A DNA stretch of 64,000 bases from an uncultured Monoglobus sp. (lineage in GTDB: Bacteria > Bacillota > Clostridia > Monoglobales > Monoglobaceae): contig CANQMT010000003.1 of assembly GCA_947625055.1 (NCBI GenBank), forward strand, positions 51,381 through 115,380. Reading direction: 5' to 3'. The position numbers were made by a program, and so were the translations under genes. Shown one piece after another: positions 54,058-62,392 of the stretch. The notes below the pieces were generated by a model. It made no database searches, was not told the DNA's origin, and was given only the letters and a program-made list of their open reading frames with translations. Numbering within the stretch: position 1 is the stretch's first letter; the number at the start of each line of letters is the position of its first letter.

Positions 54058-54597
54058 ATGGATATTTTTGTTGAACAGCTTGTAAAGAAAAAGCGTGACG
54101 GAAAAGACATGCTGAAAATCATTCTCAGCATAGTCGGCGCGTTTGTGATTATTGCGCTTCTGGGCCTGCTCAGCGCGTTTATTCCGTTTATAGGCATGTT
54201 TATGCTGATTGCGGTCGTGGGGCTGATATACGGCCTGTATCTGATGATCACTTCGGTCAATCTGGAATACGAATATGTGTTCACAAGCGGCGAACTGGAT
54301 GTTGACAAGGTGATAAACGCCCGCAAAAGAAAGCATATGACGAGCTTTGACGTTGAAGATATGGAGGTTTTCGCGGACAAGAGCTATTCCGAGTTTGGCA
54401 GATACATGGAAAACCCGAGGATCGAAAAACTCTGGGCCTGCGTGGACAGAGAGGGCGACGATCTTTGCTTCGCGGTATATAACAGCGGCGGAGCGAGTAA
54501 AATGCTGCTTTTCAGCCCCAACGAGAAAATACGCGAGGGCATAAGGGCAATGGCGCCGCGAAAAGTATTTTTGAGCAAGAGCCAAAATAATATATAA
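54058..54597 (+). CDS. Two-helix membrane protein (DUF6106-like)
   Basis: 179 residues: a short basic start (MDIFVEQLVKKKRDGKD), two adjacent membrane helices (about 19-40 and 42-63), then a ~115-residue cytoplasmic domain with FTSGELDVDKVINARKRKHM. The layout resembles PH-like/YcdB-type small membrane proteins and what I recall as DUF6106; function unknown. AGGAGAGGAG lies close before ATG 54058. It precedes the AcpS fusion gene by 18 bases, so it may share its transcript. Confidence 0.65.
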   Translation: MDIFVEQLVKKKRDGKDMLKIILSIVGAFVIIALLGLLSAFIPFIGMFMLIAVVGLIYGLYLMITSVNLEYEYVFTSGELDVDKVINARKRKHMTSFDVEDMEVFADKSYSEFGRYMENPRIEKLWACVDREGDDLCFAVYNSGGASKMLLFSPNEKIREGIRAMAPRKVFLSKSQNNI

Positions 54598-54615
54598 GGA
54601 TGGTAACGATAGATC

Positions 54616-55863
54616 ATGATTGGGATTGATGTTGTTGAGATCTCCCGTTTTCGGGACATGAAAAATCTTGAAATGTTCGTGCGGCGGGTGTTCACGCAGA
54701 ACGAGGCCGAATATTTTACCTCAAAGACGGCCGCAAAGAAGTTTTACGAGTCCGTGGCGGGCCACTTCGCCGCCAAGGAGGCTTTCGCGAAGGCGCTCGG
54801 AACCGGAGTGCGCAATTTTGACATGTCGGACATCGAGATCTGCCATAACGAGCTCGGAATGCCTTACATAAAATTCGGAGGTGTGAGGGTGAACGCCTCG
54901 GTGACGATCTCGCATTCCGACACAGTGGCGGTCGCCGCGGTGTATATATCGGAAAATATTCCCGGCACCGGGCTGCCGTTTTATCAAAATCTTGACGAGT
55001 ACGCCCGGTTGGTGCCGCCGCGGGCGGCTGACGCCAACAAAGGCGACTGCGGCAGAGTCGTTATCGTGGGCGGAAGCCCCGGCATGAGCGGTGCCCCTTG
55101 CCTTTCGGCGCTGGGCGCGCTCCGCAGCGGCAGCGGCCTTGTGACGGTGGGGCTCCCGAAGTCGCAGCAGCCGATCGTAGCCGTGAAGCTGACCGAGGCG
55201 ATGACTCTGCCGCTTGACGAGCTTGACGACGGCACCCTGAGCCTTGACGCGCTCGGCGAGATAAAAAGCAGACTGAGCCGCGCGGACGCCTGCGTTTTCG
55301 GCCCGGGCCTGTCGAAAAACAGGGATCTGGGAAAACTCGCCGACTCGCTGCTTAACGGCTCTGTGCCGATCGTGATCGACGCAGACGGCCTGAACGCCAT
55401 AGCCGAGGATATGGTGATACTGAAAAAGCATAAGAACCGCATGTCGTGCAGCGTGGTCATAACCCCGCACCCGGGCGAGATGAGCCGTCTTTGCGGCAAG
55501 TCGGTCGAGGCTATCCAGAACGACCGCGAGGGAACGGCGGCGGAGTTTGCGAAGGAATACGGCGTGACCGTGGTCTTAAAGGGCAAAGACACCGTGATAG
55601 CCGCGCCCGACGGCAGAATGAAGATAAACCGTTCGGGCAGCGAGGCGATGGCGAGCGGCGGCATGGGCGACGCTCTTTCGGGAATAATAGCAAGCTTTAT
55701 CGGCCAGAAAATGGGCGGGTTCGAGGCCGCGGTGCTCGGAACCTTCGTTCACGGAGCCGCGGGCGATCTGGCCCGCTCCGAGATAGGCGACCGCGGAATT
55801 CTCGCGACCGATCTCTGCGAGCGCGTGCCAAAGACGATAAGAATGATAACCAACGCGGAGTGA
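54616..55863 (+). CDS. Holo-ACP synthase fused to ADP/ATP-dependent NAD(P)HX dehydratase
   Basis: 415 residues. Residues 1-113 are a full AcpS: GIDVVEISRF with the metal Asp (D5) and FAAKEAFAKALGTG with the metal Glu (E55), ending ISHSDTVAVAAVYI. Residues ~130-415 are the YjeF C-terminal dehydratase of the ribokinase-like fold: KGDCGRVVIVGGSPGMSGA, VFGPGLSKN, VIDADGLNAI, ITPHPGEMSRL and ASGGMGDALSGIIASFI with the catalytic Asp. The first activity loads 4'-phosphopantetheine onto ACP; the second repairs hydrated NAD(P)H. No stop or frameshift separates them. In related genomes the two genes are often neighbours before alr, so this is a fusion of neighbours. Confidence 0.93.
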   Translation: MIGIDVVEISRFRDMKNLEMFVRRVFTQNEAEYFTSKTAAKKFYESVAGHFAAKEAFAKALGTGVRNFDMSDIEICHNELGMPYIKFGGVRVNASVTISHSDTVAVAAVYISENIPGTGLPFYQNLDEYARLVPPRAADANKGDCGRVVIVGGSPGMSGAPCLSALGALRSGSGLVTVGLPKSQQPIVAVKLTEAMTLPLDELDDGTLSLDALGEIKSRLSRADACVFGPGLSKNRDLGKLADSLLNGSVPIVIDADGLNAIAEDMVILKKHKNRMSCSVVITPHPGEMSRLCGKSVEAIQNDREGTAAEFAKEYGVTVVLKGKDTVIAAPDGRMKINRSGSEAMASGGMGDALSGIIASFIGQKMGGFEAAVLGTFVHGAAGDLARSEIGDRGILATDLCERVPKTIRMITNAE

Positions 55864-55895
55864 CCTTCGGACTTTTAAAGTGAGGAATTAATGCT

Positions 55896-57098
55896 ATGAT
55901 CAACGAAAAACGCGCGTGGGCCGAGATCGACCTTGACGCGCTTGTGGACAATTTTAACGCGATCCGCGCCCATGTGGACGGAAAAACCAAAATAATGGCC
56001 GTCGTCAAGGCCGACGGCTACGGCCACGGCTATCTCGAGGTCGCCAAAACTCTGATAGACAGCGGAGCGGACGCTCTTGCCGTGGCGTTTATGGACGAGG
56101 CGATACAGATACGCAAATGCGGGATAACAACCCCGGTGCTTATTCTGGGCTACACCCACCCCGGCTATGCCGAGGAGCTTATCGAAAAGGACATAATGCC
56201 AAACTGTTATACCTTTGAGATGGCCGAGGCTATGTCAAAGGCCGGACAGAAGCTCAACAAAACCGGAAAAATACATATCAAGATCGACAGCGGCATGAGC
56301 CGCGTCGGATACAGATACTGCGACGACGAAGCGGTGAACCGAAGCACGGTGGAAGAAATAAAGCGCATCTCCCGCCTGCCGAACCTTGAGATCGACGGTT
56401 TGTTCACCCACTTCGCGGTCGCGGACGATGATGACGACGAGTTCACTCTGCTTCAGTACCGCCGCTTTAAGGAGCTGTGCGACAGGGTAGAGGCAGAGGG
56501 AGTCAAGATCAATCTCCGCCACTGCTGCAACAGCGCAGGCCTGATGCGCTTCCCGGAGTTCCATATGGACATGGTCCGTCCGGGGATAATTCTCTACGGC
56601 CTGATGCCGAGCCCGTTCGTGGATAAAAATATATTAAAGCTTCGGCCCGCAATGGCCTTAAAAGCAAAGATAACCAACATAAAGACGGTGGAGGAGGGAG
56701 TCACGGTCAGCTACGGCAGAAAATACAGAACATCGGCCCCCGCGAAAATCGCCACGGTCTCGATCGGCTACGCGGACGGTTATTCGCGGCTGCTTTCCGG
56801 CAAGGCGGAGATGCTCGCCGGCGGAAAAAAATGCCCTCAGATAGGAACAATTTGTATGGATCAATGTATGATCGACGTCACTTATGTTAATAATATCAAT
56901 ATCGGTGACGAAGCCGTACTCTTCGGCGGTGACAAGTCGGGAAACGAGATCCCGATCGAGGAAATCGCCGGGATTATGGGAACGATCAACTATGAAATTC
57001 TTTGTGTCATCGGCAAGAGAGTGCCGAGGGTCTATCTGAGAGACGGGCGCGTTTCGGACGTGCATAATTATCTTCTCGACAGCCCTATTAAAAACTGA
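55896..57098 (+). CDS. alr: Alanine racemase
   Basis: 400 residues. PLP lysine K38 lies in VVKADGYGHG, the second catalytic tyrosine in VSIGYADGYSR, and the GTICMDQCMIDVT motif closes the C-terminal beta domain. It supplies D-alanine for peptidoglycan. Thirty-two bases after the AcpS fusion. The canonical order acpS-nnr-alr-ndoA of Bacillota is kept. Confidence 0.96.
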   Translation: MINEKRAWAEIDLDALVDNFNAIRAHVDGKTKIMAVVKADGYGHGYLEVAKTLIDSGADALAVAFMDEAIQIRKCGITTPVLILGYTHPGYAEELIEKDIMPNCYTFEMAEAMSKAGQKLNKTGKIHIKIDSGMSRVGYRYCDDEAVNRSTVEEIKRISRLPNLEIDGLFTHFAVADDDDDEFTLLQYRRFKELCDRVEAEGVKINLRHCCNSAGLMRFPEFHMDMVRPGIILYGLMPSPFVDKNILKLRPAMALKAKITNIKTVEEGVTVSYGRKYRTSAPAKIATVSIGYADGYSRLLSGKAEMLAGGKKCPQIGTICMDQCMIDVTYVNNINIGDEAVLFGGDKSGNEIPIEEIAGIMGTINYEILCVIGKRVPRVYLRDGRVSDVHNYLLDSPIKN

Positions 57099-57225
57099 TC
57101 TGTACATAGGAAATCCGCCGTCGTTTCGTTGCCGCAAGTTGTCGGACGGCTGAACCAAAACAGGTCTTTCGCATAAAATACTACCGAGGACATTAAGAAA
57201 ATTAACTTGCGGAGTGTGAATTGAA

Positions 57226-57576
57226 TTGGTAGTAAAACGCGGAGACATTTATTACGCGGATCTGAGCCCGGTTGTGGGCTCCGAGCAGGGCGGGGTGCGT
57301 CCGGTGCTGATAATCCAGAACGATGTGGGCAACAAATACAGCCCCACGGTTATCGCCACCGCCATAACGTCGCAGCTCAACAAAGCAAAAATGCCGACCC
57401 ATATCGAGCTTGACGCGGGCGGCTACGGACTTTCAAAAGACTCCGTGGTGCTGGCCGAGCAGATAAGAACAATAGACAAACGACGTCTTAAAGAAAAAAT
57501 AGGTCATCTGGACGACAGACTTATGACGCGGGTCAACCGCGCGATAAGCATAAGCTTCGGCCTCAATGACCGCTAA
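57226..57576 (+). CDS. ndoA: Endoribonuclease toxin EndoA/MazF
   Basis: 116 residues, close to Bacillus NdoA along the whole length: [40 protein letters not shown], then [21 protein letters not shown]. It is a sequence-specific mRNA interferase. The start is TTG 57226 (GGAG about 11 bases upstream), matching the family N-terminus. The 127 bases between alr and this gene contain no frame for the CopG-type antitoxin NdoAI that usually sits there, so the antitoxin is missing, elsewhere, or unneeded. Confidence 0.92.
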   Translation: MVVKRGDIYYADLSPVVGSEQGGVRPVLIIQNDVGNKYSPTVIATAITSQLNKAKMPTHIELDAGGYGLSKDSVVLAEQIRTIDKRRLKEKIGHLDDRLMTRVNRAISISFGLNDR

Positions 57577-57591
57577 CGGAGGTGCTTTGAA

Positions 57592-58065
57592 TTGAAAACA
57601 AAACTCAAAAACAGATTATTAAAGGCATTGATCGCCGTGACCGCGATCCTTGCGGTGATAGGCGGAACGATAGTTCTCGCCGAACCCGGTGACACCGACG
57701 ACCCGGTTGTCACCAAAAACTACATAGTGAATGTGGTCGTGCCCCAGCTCAAGGCGTATGTCGAGGAGCGGCTCGGCGGCGGCTCGTCCGATTACTACGC
57801 CGACACCTTCGCGGTGGTCAACGTAAGCGGCGGCCAGACCGTGGTGTTTGACGCGGGCGCGCAGTACATTCTGCGCAAGGGCAACGGCGTTATAATAGGC
57901 AACGAGCTCGGCGGCATATGCGACACGACTGCGGGCTATGATCTGCCCGACGGCACCGAAATGCCGTCAAACCACATGCTGGTCGTGCCCCGAGGCGACG
58001 GCCGCGGCTTCAAAGCCAGCAACGATGTAATAATAATGGTAAAAGGCGGCTACTCATTCCGCTAA
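57592..58065 (+). CDS. Secreted protein of unknown function
   Basis: 157 residues from TTG 57592, chosen because GGAGG (57578-57582) lies nine bases upstream. Signal peptide MKTKLKNRLLKALIAVTAILAVIGGTIVLA with cleavage likely near LAEPG. The mature part has a helical stretch (YIVNVVVPQLKAYVEERL) and a conserved-looking beta segment (FDAGAQYILRKGNGVIIGNELGGICDTTAG... VPRGDGRGFKASNDVIIMVKGGY). I have seen this last segment in many exported Bacillota proteins but know no function. It follows ndoA by 15 bases and may share its transcript. Confidence 0.65.
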   Translation: MKTKLKNRLLKALIAVTAILAVIGGTIVLAEPGDTDDPVVTKNYIVNVVVPQLKAYVEERLGGGSSDYYADTFAVVNVSGGQTVVFDAGAQYILRKGNGVIIGNELGGICDTTAGYDLPDGTEMPSNHMLVVPRGDGRGFKASNDVIIMVKGGYSFR

Positions 58066-58076
58066 ACCCGAAACAA

Positions 58077-58193
58077 AGCCCCTCTCCTCCCGAGAGGGCT
58101 TTAAATAGGCTCTCCCCTTGGGGAGAGCTGGCGCCGAAGGCGACTGAGAGGGGTAACGTAGCGAATAGCGAATAGCGAATAGGGCTCCCGCAA
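58077..58193. repeat. Repeat element (AACGTAG family), copy D
   Basis: Hairpin block with CTCTCCCCTTGGGGAGAG, then CGCCGAAGGCGACTGAGAGGGG and AACGTAGCGAATAG with tandem GCGAATA units. The 538 bases from 58066 to 58603 hold no gene; they are this copy, a hairpin, copy E and a second hairpin block. Confidence 0.8.
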
Positions 58194-58246
58194 AGCGCCA
58201 ACGAAGTGCACTTTGCGGGAAAAGGAACAATCGCAGAGCGATGAGA

Positions 58247-58269
58247 AAAAATCGCCTGCGATTTTTTTG
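58247..58269. terminator. A/T-flanked hairpin in the repeat-rich gap
   Basis: AAAAATCG/CGATTTTT with loop CCTG and a seven-base T-run. It could end transcripts from ndoA and the secreted-protein gene. Confidence 0.6.
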
Positions 58270-58290
58270 ATAAGCGGCGCGCATTGTGAC

Positions 58291-58407
58291 GCAGCGAATA
58301 GCGAATAGGGGCGGTCGAGGTCGTCCGCCCCTACGGCATATTGCGCATCATGGCCGTAGGGGACGGCGCTCTCGACGTCCCGTAGGGGCGGATATTATCC
58401 GCCCGCA
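58291..58407. repeat. GTAGGGGCGG intergenic repeat, copy E1
   Basis: Contains GAGGTCGTCCGCCCCTACG, then CGTAGGGGACGG, and ends CGTAGGGGCGGATATTATCCGCCCG. The same order, with an extra ~80 bases, occurs at 61503-61702. The closing GCGGATATTATCCGC is a perfect palindrome. Confidence 0.85.
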
Positions 58408-58433
58408 GCGGCATGTGGGCATGCCGCCCGTCT

Positions 58434-58532
58434 GCCTCTCCCTTGGGGAGAGGTGGCGCCGAAGGCGACGGAGAGGGGTACTCTAATCACTATTTGCTAA
58501 TTACTAATCACTACGTTGGCTGAGAGGGGTAC
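58434..58532. repeat. Repeat element (AACGTAG family), copy D2
   Basis: Second CTCTCCCTTGGGGAGAG/CGCCGAAGGCGAC block followed by an inverted CTAATTACTAATCACTACGTT string, which is the reverse complement of the start of the element at 61474. Confidence 0.8.
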
Positions 58533-58603
58533 CTGATCGTTTTATTTTCTTATGTGTTTATAACTCCGGGAACGCTCATGTACTAATTATGTCGATTATA
58601 TAT

Positions 58604-60607
58604 CTAGTCTTTTTCAAAAGATATAACGACCTTAAATAAATCACCGTCGATTATGACGTCAAATTTGCCGCCGCAGGCTTCGGTGTAGCTTTTGGCGATG
58701 GCAAGACCAAGTCCGTTGCCGTCGGAAGCTCTCGCCTTGTCGCCCCGTACAAACCGTCCTGTTATTTCATCCGCGTCAAAGTCCATCTGATATGCGGATA
58801 TATTTTTTATTTCTATCACAATTCGGTTTTCTCGCGCCGTTGCGGACACAAATACTCTCGTGCCTTTCATGGCGTATTTCAAGGCGTTGTCAATCAGATT
58901 TTCCAGCGTTCTTGACATCTTTCGTCCGTCCGCTGTGAAGAACAGTTCCCTGTCGGTGCTCACGCAGAATTTCAATTCGGATTTTTGTATCTCATTGTCG
59001 CGCTCGCCCAAGGTTTGATTGACGAGCAAAGCGGCGTCTAACTTTTCCATATTGAGTGTTTCGTTTCCGCTTTGCACTTTTGAAACCTCAAACAAGTCCT
59101 GTGTGAGATTATTCAGCCTCTCACTTTTTTTGGAGATGACCGAAACATAGTCCCTCGCATCCTCGGGCAGATCCTTGATCTGAGACAGCAGCTCGGTGTA
59201 GCTTATGATTGAAGTGAGCGGCGTTTTCAAGTCGTGGGACACATTTGTTATCAGATCGGTTTTTAGGCGTTCCGCCCTGAGTTGTGCTGAAACCGTCTTT
59301 TCAAGGCCCTCGCCGATTTCGTTAATGTTTTTCGCAAGCTCTTTCATATCCTCGGATTTTATATCAGAAATCTTATACTGCAAATTTCCGTTCCGGATTA
59401 CCGCCGCGCCTTTCCGAATTTTATCCGTGTCTGTCCCTCTGCGGGCAAGTATAAAGACCCCAAGGCCGAAAATGACGACTCCCATGATCGGCCCAAAAGC
59501 ACTTGCCGAAGTCAGAAGCCCGCAAAAGGCGATCGCCATGGTGTAGATAAACAGAGCCGAAACGGTCAGAGCACCGGACTTTTTCGCAAGCGTTTGTTTT
59601 ATCGCTTGTACGCCGCTTTTTATGTGCTTTCGCAGCCATTTGAAAACGCGGATCAAGCACTTGCCGCACCACAGAATAACAATGCCGAGCACGCTTGTTT
59701 TCAGGAACCTGCCGCTCTTGATTTTACGCACAAGAGACAAGCCGAAGACGAGTATAACGGCTCCGCCCGCGGCTGCCGACGCGGTGGTAAGGTATTGAAG
59801 AATATATACGGGAATGTGCGAGGTCATGTACGCGTCAAAGATCAAAGCGCAGATAGCGGCAGCTCCGATTACTGCTGCCGCGATGGCCGCGAGATGCACC
59901 TCACTCCACACCGAATCGATCCAAACAGTCTTTTGTTCTCCATATCGGTTCTTTCCTGCAACACATATGAGATAAACCATAAGCAGCAGAGCGAGAATAG
60001 CGCAGATAAGCGCATTAACAAAGGTTTTTCGCACGATCTCCGCCTGTCTGTTCCAATCTTCTTCAAATTTTGCGCTGACCGCGTCGCTGATATTGGCGCA
60101 GACGGTGATTACGTCTGTGCTGTTAAAGAGTGATATATCCTCTAAAGTATTGGTATACATCATGCTTTGCCTTGTTCTGCCATCACGGGTTATCATCCCG
60201 CCCGCGTCTCTTGCCGCGTATTGATATAAACGGACGTTTTTCAACTGATCTGCGTTTTGAGCGCCGCAGTTTGTGTATATTTTATCATTGACGGCCACAT
60301 AATAATTCACAACATCCGGCTCATACACACGGCTCAGCCTCTCGGTCAGATTTTCGTCAAGAGTCGAGACGTCTTTCGCGTTGGCCGTGTCCTGATACGC
60401 GCTGAACACGGCGGCAGCCACGCTGTTAAGCGTGGTATCAACAAATTGCGAGTCCTCGAACGAGTTTTCAAAGCCGTAAATGTATCTCTCTTCATCACAG
60501 TATCGAATAAATCCGTTGGCGGCGGTCAGCATGCCCGCGGATATCAGCAGAACGCACAGAACAGCCGCGGCAAATTTTGTGTAACCGGAATATATAAGTC
60601 TTTTCAT
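58604..60607 (-). CDS. Multi-pass sensor histidine kinase (VanS-like core)
   Basis: 667 residues. A first membrane helix (about 10-32) is followed by an extracytoplasmic domain, then at least five more helices up to residue ~390, an unusually large membrane part. The kinase core has the HAMP-like segment NGNLQYKISDIKSEDMKELAKNINEIGEGLEK, the DHp histidine in ITNVSHDLKTPLTSIISYTELL, the N box LIDNALKYAM and the G2 loop GNGLGLAIAKSY. ATG 60607 is preceded by AGGGGG; TTG 60613 is the alternative. The regulator gene is 15 bases upstream. Signal unknown; this architecture often senses cell-envelope stress. Confidence 0.9.
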   Translation of the reverse strand: MKRLIYSGYTKFAAAVLCVLLISAGMLTAANGFIRYCDEERYIYGFENSFEDSQFVDTTLNSVAAAVFSAYQDTANAKDVSTLDENLTERLSRVYEPDVVNYYVAVNDKIYTNCGAQNADQLKNVRLYQYAARDAGGMITRDGRTRQSMMYTNTLEDISLFNSTDVITVCANISDAVSAKFEEDWNRQAEIVRKTFVNALICAILALLLMVYLICVAGKNRYGEQKTVWIDSVWSEVHLAAIAAAVIGAAAICALIFDAYMTSHIPVYILQYLTTASAAAGGAVILVFGLSLVRKIKSGRFLKTSVLGIVILWCGKCLIRVFKWLRKHIKSGVQAIKQTLAKKSGALTVSALFIYTMAIAFCGLLTSASAFGPIMGVVIFGLGVFILARRGTDTDKIRKGAAVIRNGNLQYKISDIKSEDMKELAKNINEIGEGLEKTVSAQLRAERLKTDLITNVSHDLKTPLTSIISYTELLSQIKDLPEDARDYVSVISKKSERLNNLTQDLFEVSKVQSGNETLNMEKLDAALLVNQTLGERDNEIQKSELKFCVSTDRELFFTADGRKMSRTLENLIDNALKYAMKGTRVFVSATARENRIVIEIKNISAYQMDFDADEITGRFVRGDKARASDGNGLGLAIAKSYTEACGGKFDVIIDGDLFKVVISFEKD

Positions 60608-60622
60608 TGTCAAATACCCCCT

Positions 60623-61303
60623 TTAAATTATTTTATAGCCGACTCCCCATACCACCTTTAGATATTGGGGCTCCTTCGGGTTGATTTCGATCTTCTCCCG
60701 AATGTGGCGGATATGCACAGCTATGGTGTTGTCCCCCACCACAGTGTCCTCGTTCCACACATTTCTGTAAATCTCGTCGGGCGAGAAAACCTTGCCCCTG
60801 TTCCTGACGAGCAGCTCAAGTATTCCGTATTCAAGAGGCGTCAGCCGCACGTCTTCTCCTTCAACAGTTACCGTTCGCGTCTCGGTGTTGACCGTCAGAC
60901 CCGAGATCGTGATAACGCCGTTTTGCTTGCCGATAGAGCCGAGGGCGGTGTAACGGCGCAGTTGAGACTTTACCCGCGCCACCAATTCGGACGGATTATA
61001 CGGCTTTGTCACATAGTCGTCCGCTCCGGCAGTCAGCCCTAAGATTTTGTCGGCATCCTCCGACTTCGCCGACAGCAGGATCACCGGAATATTTCTGGAT
61101 TTCCTCAGCTTCATCAGCGTTTTTATGCCGTCAAGTTTCGGCATCATGATGTCCAAAATCATCAAGTGCACCTCGTTTTCACTCAACGCCTCCAAAGCTT
61201 CAATACCGTTATAGGCCTTAATAACCTCGTAGCCCTCGCCCGACAAAAATATCGCGATGCTGTCCACTATATCTCTGTCGTCATCAACAACAAGTATTCT
61301 CAT
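60623..61303 (-). CDS. OmpR-family response regulator (VanR-like)
   Basis: 226 residues. Receiver: VVDDDRDI, phosphoacceptor D in LMILDIMMPKLDG, K in VTKPYNP. Winged helix: LTPLEYGILELLVRN and NTIAVHIRHIREKIE, ending VWGVGYKII. GGGAGG is eight bases before ATG 61303; the in-frame GTG at 61312 overlaps it. It forms a two-component system with the next gene. Two TTAAGATTT direct repeats (61341, 61364) lie in its leader and may be binding sites. Confidence 0.93.
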   Translation of the reverse strand: MRILVVDDDRDIVDSIAIFLSGEGYEVIKAYNGIEALEALSENEVHLMILDIMMPKLDGIKTLMKLRKSRNIPVILLSAKSEDADKILGLTAGADDYVTKPYNPSELVARVKSQLRRYTALGSIGKQNGVITISGLTVNTETRTVTVEGEDVRLTPLEYGILELLVRNRGKVFSPDEIYRNVWNEDTVVGDNTIAVHIRHIREKIEINPKEPQYLKVVWGVGYKII

Positions 61304-61384
61304 TTCTTCCACCTCCCGATTTTATTGTAACAGATACTTATTAAGATTTGACAATGAAATTTCTTAAGATTTCTTTATAAATTC

Positions 61385-61413
61385 AGTATAACATAAAACA
61401 TAGTTGATCACAA
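61385..61413 (-). promoter_or_regulatory. Promoter of the VanRS-like operon
   Basis: TTGTGA (61413-61408), 17-base spacer, TATACT (61390-61385) on the minus strand. Confidence 0.65.
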
Positions 61414-61473
61414 CTTGATTGTGGGTATATGATTAAATGCTTTATGTACGTTTGGCGCGTTCACCTTCGCAGC

Positions 61474-61702
61474 AACGTAATGATTAGTAATTAGCGAATA
61501 GCGAATAGGGCGGGCGGCCGAGGTCGTCCGCCCCTACGTCGTATTGCGCAAAATATCGTAGGGGACGGCTGCGGCCGGAGCCGCGCAGCGGGTTCGCGGC
61601 ACAAGCGTATTCCGTTCCCGCAAATAAACGAGGCCACAAATCATTAACGATTTGCTCTATGAGCCCCCGACGTCCCGTAGAGGCGGATATTATCCGCCCG
61701 CG
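61474..61702. repeat. Composite repeat: AACGTAG element plus GTAGGGGCGG repeat
   Basis: Starts with AACGTAATGATTAGTAATTAG and GCGAATA units, continues with GAGGTCGTCCGCCCCTACG and CGTAGGGGACGG, and ends AGGCGGATATTATCCGCCCG. It repeats the content of 58291-58407 with an ~80-base insert. Nothing else is seen between 61414 and 61711. Confidence 0.82.
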
Positions 61703-61711
61703 CGACGGGAT

Positions 61712-61740
61712 GTATAATCCGGCAAAAATGCGGCAATAAT
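61712..61740 (+). promoter_or_regulatory. Sigma-F/G-type promoter of spoIIR
   Basis: GTATA (61712-61716), 15-base spacer, GGCAATAAT (61732-61740), fitting the forespore consensus GYATA / GGnnAnAnT. spoIIR is known to be a sigma-F gene in Bacillus. Confidence 0.65.
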
Positions 61741-61771
61741 CCCGTTATACTTTAATGGCGGGAGGATCATT

Positions 61772-62392
61772 ATGCCGAAGATAAACATAATGCGGCTTGC
61801 GGGAGTTGTGTGCGCGCTGGCGCTGGCTGCCGTCACGCTTGTCTCGTATGTGTCGCGCGAGACCGAGGATATCGAAAACAGCGTGCTGCGTCTGCACATC
61901 GTCGCCAACAGCGACAGCGCGGAGGATCAGGAGCTGAAGCTCAAGGTGCGCGACGAGATCATCGAGCGCTGCGGATTTCTGTTCCGCGACTGCCGCACAC
62001 TTGAGGAGTCGGAGCACACCGCGCGCAGCAACCTCGGCTTTTTCAAATATGTGGCGCGGGACGTGATAAGGGAGTATGGCTATGACTATCCGGTGGAGTG
62101 CGAGGTCGCGCGACTTAGCTTCCCCACCAAGCGCTATGAGCGCGCGGAAAATAACGCGCTGTCTCTGCCGAGGGGCGAGTACAGCGCGCTGAATATCAAG
62201 ATAGGTTCGGGGTCGGGCGCTAACTGGTGGTGCGTCATGTACCCTCCCCTTTGCTTTGTGGACGGCGTGGCCGAGGCTGACGACGAAAGCCTGAAAAACA
62301 TTCTCACCGACTCGGAATACCGTCTGATAACCGAAAATTCACCTGACGTTAAGATCAAGTTCAAGATCGCCGAATGGCTCGGCGGCGATTAG
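61772..62392 (+). CDS. spoIIR: Stage II sporulation protein R
   Basis: 206 residues. An N-terminal membrane/signal segment (about 7-27) sends it across the forespore membrane. The family core reads NSVLRLHIVANSDSAEDQELKLKVRDEI and ends with LPRGEYSALNIKIGSGSGANWWCVMYPPLCFVD. Released by the forespore, it triggers SpoIIGA to activate pro-sigma-E in the mother cell. GGGAGGATC precedes ATG 61772. Together with the forespore-type promoter it shows that the host sporulates. The last four bases overlap the convergent MocR gene. Confidence 0.94.
   Translation: MPKINIMRLAGVVCALALAAVTLVSYVSRETEDIENSVLRLHIVANSDSAEDQELKLKVRDEIIERCGFLFRDCRTLEESEHTARSNLGFFKYVARDVIREYGYDYPVECEVARLSFPTKRYERAENNALSLPRGEYSALNIKIGSGSGANWWCVMYPPLCFVDGVAEADDESLKNILTDSEYRLITENSPDVKIKFKIAEWLGGD

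Noticed and set aside
58604..61303. Vancomycin-resistance locus
   Set aside because: Only a VanRS-like two-component pair is present; there is no vanH, ligase or vanX gene, and such regulators are common without resistance.
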